Assembly: GCF_050003625.1 (NCBI RefSeq)
Contig: NC_134398.1
Span: 84,197,983-84,261,982 of the forward strand
Source: Haematobia irritans
Lineage: Eukaryota; Arthropoda; Insecta; Diptera; Muscidae
Reading direction: 5' to 3'
DNA length: 64,000 nt
This document shows, piece by piece, positions 10,860-22,586 of the stretch (its first letter is position 1; each line of letters opens with the position of its first letter). The translations under genes were made by a program, and so were the position numbers. The notes beneath the pieces are model-generated. The model saw only the letters and a program-made list of their open reading frames with translations, was not told the origin of the DNA and searched no databases.

Positions 10860-11545
10860 ACATGTTTCCGTGTGCATCTTGAAACGGTAAAAAGTTCAAC
10901 TGAAAAATTGTCTGATGGGCAAACCTCCATTTGGTCGTTTGTATTATACAACATTTACGTTCTTTTCGCTGAAGAGTACACAGGCTCATTAGAGTTTCGT
11001 TGTGAATTATAAACATAGATCGTGGGTGAGTTAATTTTTTTATATTTGCAAGGAATTTGGTGTAAATTTTGGGAAGTGAACTTTCAGATGAAAACGTGTA
11101 AAAATTACCGGAATTAACCTTAGTGGCAAAGAAATTGGAGAAATTGTATTATTTCCTACTGTATATAAATTATATTTCTAAGATCTTAACAAAAATTAAT
11201 ATACTACAAATGACTACACTCAAATACATTAATGGGTTAGGTTTTATTAATATAACGTTCGTCTTTCATTCAGACAATGAATGATTTTCATTCATACAAC
11301 GTATAAGCTGCATTCATTCAATGAATAAGTTTCATTCATACAACGAATAATTTTCGTTAATACAATGAAAAGGCTACGTTATAGCAACGTAATTATCCGT
11401 TAATACTACGAAATGTATTCCATAAAGGGTTTCGTAAATATAACGTAAAATTACGTTGTTATAATGAAATGCTGACTTTTAATGAAGAATTTCGTTAATA
11501 CAACGTAGGAATTCATCGTATCAACGTCACTTTTTCTACCAGTGT

Positions 11546-12035
11546 GGTTGCACACTTTATTTATTTCAACCCTTTGCTATGATTTGTTGTTGCATTTATG
11601 CACACATTTCGCACGCAGCAGACAGAATGCCGCCAATCATGTTTTTCAATTTACGCGAGTTACTTCCACAGACTGATCTCTCCATCATACGTCGTTGAAT
11701 AAATACCCATTCTCTTGTTCTCTTTTCGCTCTTTCCGTAGCTCAAAATTATTCAATTTCAATCACAAAGGTGATTGGATCAATCACATGTGTAATTGGAA
11801 ACGGAAAAAATTTTCAATCACGTTTGTAATTGAAAATTATTTCCAAATTGATTAACAAATTGACTGGATCAATTAATATTTTAATTGGAAACGTAACAAA
11901 TATCAATCATTTTTTAATTGGATTTTATTCCGATTTGATTAAATAATTAATAGAATCAATTAACATATTATTTGAATCCGTTTCCAAAATTCAATTAAGT
12001 GTTTAATTGAAAAATTTTGGTTATTATTTTTTTTT
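11546..12035. repeat. Family I repeat with ATTGA/TCAAT waves (I1)
   Basis: A unique core (CGCAGCAGACAGAATGCCGC, 11613-11632) is shared with 34376 and is followed by about 260 bp of alternating TCAATCAC and AATTGATTGAATCAATTAA words, so that both strands read nearly alike. The copy at 34290-34790 is collinear. Confidence 0.7.
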
Positions 12036-12660
12036 TTGTGTAGTTAAATTTTATAATTTTTTCGAAATTTTCCACAGCCCAATGAAATTTTCCTTTTTCT
12101 AAGTATGTCTCAAACATTTTATGAACTAATCGTGGGTATAAAGTTCAATGACCGTACACATAAGTTCAATATGAACTAAAGGAGAAGAAAGTGTTCGTAT
12201 GATTCCAAAAATTAGTAAGAATGAACTACTATATGGTTAAAATGGTCATGATTTGACGCCAATGATTTCTTCTTTACTTTTAGTTCATTTTTTCTTCTAT
12301 GAGAACTAAAGTTAAAAAGTGCAATAGGACATTAAATTTTCCTGTATTTAACAACGCTTTGTGGAAATCTCGAAATGTGGAGTATAATTTAGTTCAATTT
12401 ACACAGTTTACTTTTTATCTACAAAGCTCGACTGCAAAGCTAAGAAGTGTTCAATAAATAGGAAATGTCTTCCAAGTCTTTATTTTAAAGACTCTTTGTA
12501 CTTACTTGAATTGGACGGACTTTGATATTTCATGATGGTAACAGACAGAAAAACGATTGAATTAAGATAAATTTAAAAGTGCATTGAGTGTTAAATGTGT
12601 CACTCGCTACTTTGGCTCGCAATTAATATCAAAATAATTTAAGTTAAAATAAAACTCTTT
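12036..12660. repeat. AT-rich intronic stretch with dispersed repeat
   Basis: Part of this stretch (GGTCATGATTTGACGCCAATG, the TTTTAGTTCATTTTTTCT run and the AGTATAATTTAGTTCA block) recurs at 26930-27160, so at least 12200-12420 is a dispersed non-coding repeat. Its ends are not defined. Confidence 0.5.
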
Positions 12661-12662
12661 GC

Positions 12663-13086
12663 GCTCAAAAGAAAGTAAAACCACCAGGTAGGAACGGCTT
12701 TTTCACAAAACTAAGTAAATATTTTTCAACAAATTTAACAATAGTTTTTACACATAATTATTTTTTTCGCTTGTTAAAGAAAATTGTGTAGCTTGAAAGA
12801 AAAAAGTGGAGTTAAAAATTGCAAAAATGTCTTTAGTGCCATACGAAGTTCAAAACGGGCCCATTATTGAGAAAATTTACAATTTTTTTTGAACTGAGAC
12901 ACGAATTTAGTAAATCTTTATGCTTCATTTGTGTATAATTGTTTCCCTTTTTTTAGTTAATTTAACTAACGCACGAAAACTGTTATTAAACTCGAGTAAA
13001 TTTTCTCAAATCAAATAATAATTCCATGAACTAAAATAGAATTAAATCGGCTTTAGTGCCATATTGGGGTCACTTTATTTTGAGTG
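12663..13086. mobile_element. Family G element, short form (G2)
   Basis: Keeps AAACCACCAGGTAGGAA, the AAAAATGTCTTTAGTGCCAT block and the GGGTCACTTTATTTTGAGTG right end. The left end is eroded. It lacks the H and ribozyme inserts. Confidence 0.6.
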
Positions 13087-13342
13087 TGGGTAGCATTTTG
13101 AGTCTCTCTTCGAAAATTTTAAACTCTAGCAAAGCAAAAGATTGGACATCAATATTGCAAACATGTCTCGGAAATTATGTACCTAATTTGGTATAATGTT
13201 TGACGAGAAAACAATACATTTGCTGCAAAAATGTCCTATGGATCTTATTAATATTAAAAAAAGTTGTATTGAAAGAATGATAACACACACAACTTAGGCG
13301 GAATGTATATAAAAATGTTTATAGTGAATGAGCAGTACTTAC

Positions 13343-13448
13343 TCGGAGGCCTATAAATGTCCATTGTGGGCTTGCCTCTCAATTGTCCACCTTGATTATT
13401 GGCTCCACTTTGAATATTGAATGCCAAACTACGACGTTTATTTGCATT
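13343..13448 (-). CDS. MIF4G-domain protein, exon 2
   Basis: 106 bases encoding NANKRRSLAFNIQSG and following residues to IYRPP plus one base. Acceptor CTTATTTTTGTTACAG before 13448 in phase 0; donor GTAAGTACT at 13342 in phase 1, which the exon 3 acceptor restores. The basic, Gly/Asn/Gln-rich sequence is probably disordered. Confidence 0.85.
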
Positions 13449-13510
13449 CTGTAACAAAAATAAGAGGAATAAAGTTTTTCTCTTAACTGCATATGAAACG
13501 TGTTGTTTAC

Positions 13511-13666
13511 CTGTTGGTTCGATGTACGCACGAAACTTCTCTCACGGGTGATGCTAGCTGGAACGATGACCTGTTGCTGAGGCTGAAATTCAGGCGATTT
13601 TCGTATCTTACGTCCATCATTATGATTGTTATTCATCGCCTGGGCTTGATCTACCTTATCGGCCAT
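13511..13666 (-). CDS. MIF4G-domain protein, exon 1 with start codon
   Basis: Start ATG at 13666-13664 in context ACAATATGG (A at -3, G at +4), a good fly start. It encodes 52 residues (MADKVDQAQAMNNNHNDG, then RKIRKSPEFQPQQQ) and ends at donor CAG then GTAAAC at 13510, phase 0. An upstream 69-codon frame (13865-13656) starts in a weak context and overlaps this ATG out of frame, so it could reduce translation of the main frame. Across the model the N-terminal 290 or so residues are low-complexity and the folded part is at the C-terminus. Confidence 0.85.
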
Positions 13667-14007
13667 ATTGTGGATGATTATTAGATGGGGTTATTCGCAA
13701 ATCTATATGGGATTCACAACTCTTTGGTGTCGAACAATGAGATTGTCTGTAGGCTGCTGGTGCGTTCTTGTAGGGATATCTGTAGGTGCTAGTATGAGTA
13801 TAAAATATAGTTTTCTTCTTTCTTTTTTGGGGATGTAAAATTGTAATTTCAAATATCACATTCAATGTTTCATTATAGAAATAAACAAGTAGATAGTTTA
13901 GGCTTTTTTATATACACAGTATACGGGACTCCTTTGTTAATTATTAATTTGTTTATTCCGTTGTTGTTTTTTTCGTAGATTTGTTTCGAAGAGTATTTAA
14001 AATTATC
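13667..14007 (-). other. 5' untranslated part of exon 1, with splice acceptor
   Basis: A strong acceptor (TTATTTCTTTATTTGCAG ending at 14008) precedes this 341-base leader, so at least one more non-coding exon and the promoter lie upstream, perhaps in one of the GT-rich plus-strand islands (CA-rich on the gene strand) at 20650-22260 or 27900-28960. Confidence 0.6.
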
Positions 14008-14530
14008 CTGCAAATAAAGAAATAAGTTTGAATATTTTTCTTTTAATTTATTAATTCTATTATTAATTAAGACTAATTATGTTTTCTCGAAAACTTGAAA
14101 TGGAATTGTGGTATATTTAATAGGAAAATAAATGAGTACAAAAAGGGACGTATCTGTCTGGAGAAATTCCGCAATTTGAACTTATATTGATTACAAAATT
14201 TTACTCTATTTACAGCCAATTTCATATAGCTTCAACTTTAGGCTTCAATCAGTTAACAGAAAATGAGAATAAGCTACTGCATAATTAATATGGCTATGAT
14301 TTGCCGCAAATTACTAACTATTATTGGTAAATAAAAGTATTTTTACTTTATTTCTTCCATTAGACAAAGCCCCATTTTGAGCTTTGAAGTTCGATCCCAA
14401 TAATTGGGGATGGATCTTACCAATACGACTATGTTAAATAATAATTAGTACCAACATTTTATTATAATGTCGTATTATTATGCCTTTTGCCGATATATTT
14501 AACTTTATGTAGAATATAATCCGAAACGAA
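14008..14530 (-). other. AT-rich leader intron sequence
   Basis: AT-rich sequence upstream of the leader acceptor. No repeat end or coding frame recognised. Confidence 0.5.
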
Positions 14531-15130
14531 AAATGTATTTGGATTCAGTCATGAAATTAACTTAATCCAACTAATTTTTTAATTGAAAAAGCTTCAGTCA
14601 CGAAATTAATAGGATCAACCAGGGCTGTGGAGCCGGAGTCGTAAAAATTTTGCTCGACCCCGACTCCCACCAAACCAAAGTTTTAAAAACAATTCTTGTA
14701 ACTTGTAACTAAATAAATATTTAAACAATTAAAGAATTATTCATAAAAACGAGCTCGAGGTCTGTGTTTTTAATTTATTTTTATTCAATATTTCGTCTTT
14801 TCATTGAAAGACTTTTGAAAACAACAAAAATATGACACCCACTATGGAGTAGAACCAAAACTAATAGTGAAAAATTGCGTTCTACAGTCGAGAACGAACC
14901 GTGACAAAATGAAACGGAAACGTTCATAAAAAATCAAAATGGAATGTTCACGATTTCGTCCACGGGCGTTCACGATTTCATGAACGGCATTCGTTTTTCT
15001 TTGACCATGAAAAGTCTTAAAATAATCGTTAGACGTTGTTATAGGAACTCCGTCGGTGGTGCAATGTGCTAAGGCGTCTGTTAACGCGTATGGTGCAGAC
15101 AACACAGATTCGAGTCACGGTAGCCGAAAT
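14531..15130. repeat. Inverted-repeat arm, tRNA-like segment and ATTGA words
   Basis: The arm at 14731-14768 (AAAACGAGCTCGAGGTCTGT) is repeated inverted at 15363-15400, enclosing about 600 bp. Between them lies a plus-strand tRNA-like segment at 15050-15130: TGGTGCAATGTGCTAAGGCG as A-box region and ACAGATTCGAGTC as B-box region. AATTAA/TTAATC words of the family I kind lie to the left (14560-14620). The arms look like long TIRs of a non-autonomous element. Confidence 0.5.
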
Positions 15131-15419
15131 CTTTTTTTAATTTTGTTTATAAATTCGTAACCATTACGTTGTCAGATCATGAACGCTGGTTGTTGGTTTG
15201 ACAACGCATGCCGTCATTTTAACGTTGTCAGATTGACCCCGTCTGTTCTCAATTTAACAACACATGCGTTTTGATTCACTTTCATGCACGGATCGTTTTG
15301 AAATGACCACGCCGTTCATGATTTTTTCTATGGGTGTAACGACTCAGAGCCTGTTAACAACACACACGGACCTCGAGCTCGTTTTTATCAATAATTCAAT
15401 AATTGGAAAAATCAAATAC

Positions 15420-15730
15420 AGGTCGAATACAATAAAAACAAGTTTGTATCACAGAAATAACTGAATATTTGAACCAAATACAAAAATTGTGATTTCAATT
15501 ATTTTTGTATTTGATTTTCAGCTTATTACGAAAATCATAAATCCAATTACGCAAATTGTAAGATTGAGTACAAAGGTAATTGGAATTTGTCATAACACCC
15601 AATTGAGCTAGTACTCAATCCAAATACATTAGTACTTGAAGTATATGATTCTTTTCAATTGCGGTCGTAATTGAACTAAGTAATTTTGTAACCTATATCA
15701 ATTACTATTGTAATTGCGTTTATTATGATA
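15420..15730. repeat. CAATTAC/GTAATTG wave repeat
   Basis: Alternating words such as GTAATTGGAATTTG, CAATTACG and TTGTAATTG over about 300 bp, a variant of the family I wave pattern. Non-coding. Confidence 0.5.
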
Positions 15731-16812
15731 ATAATCAGTATATATACACCATGAAAAATTGGTTTAGGCTTGTTGGACGGAAAAATACAAAATATTTAAG
15801 GTAAACGACGTATTTAACAGAAAAGACAATAATATTAAGGATGTTCACAAAAAAGCTTTTTTTAATTATCAGCTCCACCTTGTGAAATTAGGCTTCCCAA
15901 ATTTTCATCTATACTTGCCCTTCTGTAATACAAACAATTTATAAGCATATATTCGATATCATAGTTTTATATAATTTAATCTGCGGTTCCGTCAGAGAAT
16001 TGACGCACGAACCATCCATTTTCGGGACAAAAGTACTTTCCTCTAAGCCAAATAGTCCTGATAGTCGTCTTATATTGATTTGTTTACTTTACAAGCTTCT
16101 CTGTTTATAGACCAGTTAGAAATACACACACGGGCACACAGTTCAATTTGTATCCTAAAACAAAACAAAACTTTTTCGCAAGATGTTAATATACTCAATT
16201 TAGAATGTATGGAATTGCATACATCGAAAGAATTCTAAATCCAAGTGTATTGGTGCGCGTCAGCTTCCAAATATGAGGAGTTTTTATGTCTTCTAGAAAG
16301 TTAGTCTGAAAGATGGGATTAATTGTTCCGTTTTAATGCCCATCTCCATAACTTTTAATTCCATTTGTAAGATATTTAAATATCGATTTTCGATCATATA
16401 CGAGTATATAAAGAATTCTTCATTAGGGCAAATTTGAAGACGATATAGATTTATTTGTCAGTAGACTTTACGCTACCGTTTTCAATAATCAAACTATAGT
16501 TCTGAAATTTGGGCATGCATTGCAAAACGAGATGGATCTATCAGAAAAGTTTGTGATATAGCACGCACATATAAACTGATATTCAGGTTGTGCCAAAAAC
16601 ATCTAGCGTTTCTTCCAACCTCAAATTTTCATACGATTTCCTAAAGAATCCATAAAGAAGTGTGCAAAATATGGTTACTGCCGAGTTTCTGTGCTGTGCG
16701 CATAGAATCCTCCAAATTCATTCGAATTGACTAAAATTTGGATCGTATGGTTAATTTTGGGGCCACAGAAAGATTTACAAAGTGTGTTTCATATTTATTT
16801 TGATATAGTTCT
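15731..16812. other. Unassigned AT-rich spacer
   Basis: No open frame over 60 codons, splice pair or transposon end recognised. Around 15970-16140 and 16240-16760 the base composition is more balanced and may be unique sequence. Confidence 0.4.
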
Positions 16813-16843
16813 TACACCCAGAGAAGGAATAGGTCACCTCCTA

Positions 16844-19003
16844 CACCCAGAAAAATTGTCTTCGAAACTAAAGAATAAAATGTTCATCAATTTAGTTTAG
16901 CCATTTTATATCCATTAAGTTAATTTTTTCTTTGAAGTAATAAAATTTACTTGTTTCAGTAAAAAAAATCCTAAACTGAAAGCAGTTAGGAATAGTTCAT
17001 TAACTAGAATAAGGCATGGGACTTTACTTATACTGTTTTCTTCGCTGGGTAAAGAATTTACTACTGAACAAGAAAATTTTATTCACTGATAACATAGCAT
17101 TCGTAAAAATAAACAAAAACCGAACTAAAACCAAGTTTCCTCAAATTTAGTAAAATTTCTTATAAAATGATAATTCTGACTGCCTTTATTATATAAAGCT
17201 TATCATACATACGAATAACACTTGGCATAGAAAAATATTTTAGTTCATTCGTACTAAGAATTATTCAATCCAATTCAAAACTTAAGGAAACACACTTGTT
17301 AGAATATAGGAAATTTTCCTATATTTCTTTTGTCTACCTGTAATCGATACCTGTCATCTATGTAATCGATATGTTTGCGAGTGATTTGCTTTTTAGTTGG
17401 AATCGCGTTGTTATGGTATACGGAGAGAAAAATAACAAGTATATACGGCCGTAAGTTCGGCCAGGCCGAATCTTATGTACCCTCCACCATGGATTGCGTA
17501 GAAACTTCTACTAAAGACGTCATCCACAATTAAATTACTTGGGTTGCGGCCGATGGCAAGGCATCTTAAAACTTCTTAACATCATCTTCTAAATTGTAAG
17601 TTAGTCCATGCGGGATATATAATAGACAAAACAAAGGGAAGAAATAATTACGAACCGATATGAAATTTTGTGCGGTAATTATAGAGCCAGAATTGAAATA
17701 TGAGGGTCGCTTTATACGGGGGCTATATACAATTATGAACACGAGTCTACCAAAGATGGCAGATTTTTTACTGTTTGATAGATTGGTAGAATTCCTGATA
17801 TTTTGGAAGATTTTGCAAAATAGTCCTCTCCAATTATGAAATGCTTCATAAATTTTCTATAGAAACAACATTTTGAAAAAATTTTCTACAGAAATAAAAT
17901 TCTGACAAAATTTTCTATAGAAATAAAATTTTGACAAAATTTTCTTAAGAAATAAATTTTTGACAACATTTTGTATAGAGTTTCAAGTCGATAGCTTGTT
18001 TCGTTCGGAAGTTAGCGTGATTTCAGCAGACGGACGGTCGGACATGCTTAGATCGACTCAGAATTTCACCACGACCCAGAATATATATATACTTTATGGG
18101 GTCTTAGAGCAATATTTCGATGTGTTACAAACGGAATGACAAAGTAATATACCCCCCATCCTATGGTGGAGGGTATAATATAGTAAAATAATATACTAAA
18201 TAACAAATAATATATATATAAAATATTTTAAATTGGTGAGAAAAATTTTCGTTTTTTTTAAATTATTAAACGTAAATATCAATATTCGTGATGGTGTACA
18301 AAGAACGACAACACCAACAGAATAACAACCCCTTCATTCATCAGATAACATTCAGGACGCTAACCTTTTGTGAAAAAATTGGTTTATGATTTTTTATATT
18401 TGTAGGTATTGAAATTGTAAAAAGAGAACAAAATCGTTAGGCAGCAACTTATTAAAAGTGAAAGGCACAAGAAGAAGAAAAACATTACGTTTTACAGTTG
18501 ATAACATTACATGGAAATTGGAAATAGTGGAATAATAAACTAATATTTCGATGTTGATTCTTAATAAATATATTTAATATATTAATAAAACATGCATTTT
18601 ATTGAAGAAAAAATTAAATAAAATTGTATTTAAAAACGAAGACAAGCAGTTCTAATTTTGAAGTAAAAGGTTTTCAACAAATATGTAAGATTTGTCCAAA
18701 TGAATGAACAAAGTTCAATAAAACAATTCCATATATGAATTCAATTCAGTTAAATTTTTTCATTCTGTAGTATAGCGGTACATAAATATAGGAAAATGTT
18801 AACTAATATATGGAATGCATTCTACCAAAATCACATCGTTCAAACAAATAAAAATGTCTTTGGCCTTATACGAAGTTTAACTTTCTTCACAATGAGTTCA
18901 CATCGTTCAAACAAATAAAAATGTCTTTGGCCCTATACGAAGTTTAACTTTCTTCACAATGAGTTCATTTTAACTTAAAAAAGGGGTCACTTTTTCTGGA
19001 TGC
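16844..19003. mobile_element. Family B non-coding element (B1), split by K1
   Basis: Left end CACCCAGAAAAATTGTC and right end CACTTTTTCTGGATG. It is collinear with B3 (39316-40750): CTTCGAAACTAAAG, CCTAAACTGAAAGCAGTTAGG, AGTTGGAATCGCG, TAGGCAGCAACTTATTAAAAG. A direct duplication of about 70 bases is seen at 18830-18965. No transposase frame. Confidence 0.75.
17434..18178 (+). mobile_element. Family K element (K1) inside B1
   Basis: Begins ACAAGTATATACGGCCGTAA and ends CCTATGGTGGAGGGTATAA, the two ends seen in opposite orientation in K2 (49346-51653). The uninterrupted B3 copy reads straight through this point (GGTATACGGAGAG then AATAATATGG), so the insertion is datable relative to B. The interior has lost most tandem units and has a run of AAATAAAATTTTGAC repeats (17830-17950). 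Confidence 0.8.
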
Positions 19004-19206
19004 AGGGCAAAATGTTATTCTTGAGCGGAGTACATGTAATATATTTGTCGCAAACATGCTATTTTCTAGGACATTTTGTATCTGGTTTCAACAACCATTT
19101 TATGTTTGGTCAGAAAACAACATTTTTGGGGAAACTTTTTGTTTTCTCCCCATTCAAAAATAACATTTTGCTCTAGGAGGTGATCATTCTTTCCTTCTCT
19201 GCATGT

Positions 19207-19598
19207 ATATGGCCAGATCTTCGGATCTTTTTGGTTGCATACGAATGGTTATTTCCAGCCTGAAATTTTATAATGTATGTGTGTTGCGTACTTTTTCAAT
19301 AAAAATTATTTAGTATAAATTTGTAAGAGTGTAAAAATGGGTTGGTGGTTCGCTACTGCCAAACTTGTTTTGGAAATTCACAGTTTTTTATTTGTCCATA
19401 CTATTTTTTATATCAAGTTACATGTACAAATTTTGAATTTATTGCTTAAATAGTGTAAAACAAATAATGAACCTCTTGCGCATAAGCGCATCTGGAAGAG
19501 CATTTTTGGATGTATATTAAAATAATTAATTCCAATTTTTTGTTGAGTTCTACACATTAATGGCAATCTTTCGAACTTTAAAATATATTTTTGTATCA
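19207..19598. other. Short AT-rich spacer
   Basis: About 390 bases between C1 and F1. The minus-strand frame at 19408-19641 is low-complexity and not supported as coding. Confidence 0.4.
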
Positions 19599-20310
19599 CA
19601 CTGAAAAAAATATAATATTGTCGTGAGGCCAAAGATTTCATGTCCTTAAAATAAGAATGCTAATTATGCTTAGCATAGAAGACGCATTTCTCTAATATAA
19701 AGTTGTCCAAAAGTCGATAAACTTTTCATTGAAGTCGTTATAGTTAAATGATTCGATTCGCGGTCAACTTGACTTCAATAATTCTGAAAAATTCTTAAAA
19801 ATTAGTGAAATCGTCTTTAAGTTTGTTGCCTTTCTGTATCTTGACAAAGCAAAAAAGCGTCCAACACTTTCTTTTAAAGACATTTTTTACTTGAAACATA
19901 GCTAATTTCTACTTGAAAATTTGTTTTTAAAAGACTTTGAAAGCACATGAAGAAAAGAGCTGAAAATCGAAAAAATTGAAACTAGTTTCCTAGCATCAAG
20001 TAAGCAAACTCAATCACTCTCCTGACGTATACGTAATACCAATGCGAAATGCAACTGTCACTAATACGTATATAGGACAGGGTTGCCAGTATTTTTCTGG
20101 CTCTTTTCATTCATATAAAGTTACCCAATTTAAAGTCTAATCACCGAACTCTAAGCACAAAACGTCTTCAATGAAAAGTTTATTAACTTTTATCAAGTGA
20201 AATATCTTTGTATCAAAAAAATGTGTCTTCTATGCTGCGCAAAAAGGATATACGTATTTTATGGACATGAAGTGTTTGTGCTGACGACAATATTTATTCT
20301 TCGCAGTTAA
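19599..20310. mobile_element. Family F element with long inverted ends (F1)
   Basis: Starts CACTGAAAAAAATATAATA followed by ATTGTCGTGAGGCCAAAG. The far end (ATGGACATGAAGTG, then CTGACGACAATATTTATTC) is the same sequence inverted, so the TIRs are about 75 bp long. Non-coding interior shared with F2 and F3. The right limit is approximate. Confidence 0.65.
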
Positions 20311-22586
20311 AGGCCGGTACTATGTTAGTTTGAAATTTTTGTGTTGAAATTTTCGCGGTTACATTATTAAAATAATAAATTTTAAATCAGATAATTTTAC
20401 ACATACGATACGTATTAAGATTTAATGAGAATATGTTGGTTTTCATCTATATTTTTAATTAATACAAAAAAGGGAACCGTGAAAATAACGTGATTTTCAA
20501 CTCAAAGATAACCGAACGTAGTATCGGCCTTAAGGCGTAGAATGGATAATAATCATAAATTGTATGAATTCTAAATTCTACTTGACTATCAGCTTTATTT
20601 GGTTAGCAAACTTCTAATTGTGCATGAGAATATTTAATTGAATTGTGATTACCTTTTATATTAGGATATGCGATGTCTGCGTTTCAGCGTTTCCGCCAAG
20701 TAGATATTTGTTGTTCGACGTTATTGGTAACTTGTTACTGTCTCGTAGTTATATGAAATTTATGATTTAATTCTTTAGACCGTTGTTGTTTGTCATATTT
20801 TGTCGTCTTATGCGGGGTTAGTGGTAGGGCACCAAAATGGAACGATTTTAGCACAGAGAACGTTTGATTTGAGTTTGAACAAAAATTATATAGTCGTATT
20901 TTATGTTGATTTATTTGTTTAAATATTTTTTTTTTAATCGCGGTTTAATTGTTTAAGAAATAATTTCGTTTTTCTTTTTTATTCGATTTATACAAAAACA
21001 TAAAGAAAACTCTTGCCGGTCGTTATGAGTTTAAATGTGAGTGAGAGGGTGTATGTGTGAGAGAATGTTTGTTTGTCCCAACAATTATGTCAGAGATAGT
21101 GTGCACGATGCTTGTCTGCTGTGCGATTAAAATTTCTTATGACTGTTTGTATATTCTCGCATTAATTAATCACAAATATTCAATGGGTCTCCCACATTCG
21201 GGAGGAGCTGTATGTGATCGACAACTTGTCTATTGTGTTGGCGTTGGCTTGGCAAAATTCGTTTCACACGTTTGTTATTATTGTTACAATCGTTATTACT
21301 TATAATTGCGGCGTCAGCGTCGATGGTAGCAGCTGATGTTTTTGTTTATGGTGTTGCGATTACCTTTGATTGATGTATGTCTATTGTTTGCTTCTTTTGA
21401 GTTTTTGTTTGGTGTTTTTCTTTTTTGTTGTTTTCTTTTCTTAAGTTAGTTAATTTTTATTTCGTTCGTTTAGATCGCTCAGTGAAAATTGTAGAAAATG
21501 TCTTTTCTTTCGTTCGAATAAGAATTTTTTCCAACACTTCGGTTCAATTGCTCTCGAATGGTGTCTTTGAGTTTTTTTTTTTTTAATTTTCTATTGTATC
21601 GTCAAGTAGAGACTGATTTGATCTCTCTTAAGTAGTATTATTTAATCTCTTTCTCTCTCTTGTGATTCTCTTAAAAATCATTTGTAGGCGGACTAGTGTT
21701 TTACCATAGCTGCTTGTTCGATCGGTTTTGTTGTTTGCGGCTCGTAGCAAGTATCGTTTCTGCGGGGCGGCAAATAATGATCTGTTGTTCTTTTCTGTAT
21801 GAAATTTGTTTCTTCTATTTTTTGTTTTCCTTAATTCTTTTTCTCATCCGCCTATTCATATGTCTATGTATGCACGTAGTACATATATAGATAGGTATGA
21901 ATTATTTATTTATATGTCGCTTTGGATGTTGGACAGATTGTATCTGCGAAATAATAATAACGAAAATAGATATTTAGGTTTGTTGCTGGTATTAGTTGGT
22001 GATGTTCTAGAGGTCGTCGTCGTGGTCTTTGTATTATAGCTAACATATAATACAAAACTCTTCACTTTTCCATCGGCAATGCTGACGTTTACGTGGAAGA
22101 TGGGGCGGAGGACGATAATTACAGATCGTTTTATTTTGTTTGTATTCTGTTGATATTGGCTCTTCCGTTTTTCCTTCCGTTAATTTTTTATGCTTTGGCT
22201 TGATGATACCACGATGACGTACTTTACAAATTATTTCACACTTTTTCTACTCACTTCAAACATACATACAGACATAAATGCATGAATGTGGATAGACATA
22301 GGTTTTATTTTTATTCCAAGTTCTTTCGTTTCTGTTGACTAAGTATGAAAATAATAAAACTCTTGCGATTAATACCAATTCTGATACAAAACTATCTATA
22401 CATCGCTACATACATACAGTGTACAAAGAAAGGCTTCATATATCAAATGATAAAATAATAAATAAAGGAAACCACTAAAGAAAAATTATATGAATCAGTT
22501 TAAGCTGTTTTACGAAGACTACATTATTATTTGGTATTATTTAGAAATTTCATCAATTAATATGTAAACAGTCGGCGACGGATATA
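20311..22586 (-). other. Low-repeat island, possible untranslated exon or promoter region
   Basis: From about 20650 to 22260 the plus strand is rich in T and GT (TTTGTTTGTCCC, TTGTTGTTTTCTTTTC, GTCGTCGTGGTC), so the minus strand is CA-rich as in fly 5' leaders. No dispersed repeat is recognised, and composition differs from the flanks. A possible minus-strand donor (CAAAG then GTAATCG) lies near 21370. It could carry first exons or enhancers of the MIF4G gene. Plus-strand frames at 21057, 21696 and 21806 are low-complexity and not called. Confidence 0.35.

Larger units (their letters stand above)
9571..11545. mobile_element. Element J: ACACTGGTAGAAAA ends with palindromic arrays
   Basis: Ends ACACTGGTAGAAAA (9571-9584) and TTTTCTACCAGTGT (11532-11545) are perfect 14-bp inverted repeats around 1975 bp. 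Inside each end lie arrays of near-palindromic words such as TTCGTTAATATAACGAA (9600-9780 and 9905-10015 on the left, 11235-11520 on the right). A separate MITE (10144-10859) occupies the centre. No coding sequence was found. The palindromic subterminal words could be binding sites for the transposase that mobilises the family. Confidence 0.7.
6563..13342 (-). other. Transposon-filled intron 2 of the MIF4G gene
   Basis: Donor GTAAGTACT at 13342, acceptor TTTTCAG ending at 6563. From right to left the intron holds G2, a TA/AT-rich repeat zone (12040-12660), an I repeat, element J with an inner MITE and a tRNA-like segment, a deleted Tc1/mariner element, G1 and a K fragment. These are listed separately. 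6563-6884 and 9169-9570 hold nothing I can name. Confidence 0.8.
16815..19206. mobile_element. Family C foldback element split by a B element (C1)
   Basis: The left end CACCCAGAGAAGGAATAGG (from 16815) and right end GATCATTCTTTCCTTCTCTG (to about 19201) are the inverted ends of C2 (38234-38484). The inner parts (GCAAAATGTTATT at 19006 and its complement near 19160) are also inverted. B1 has inserted at about 16843, and K1 lies within B1, so three insertion layers are readable. Confidence 0.7.
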
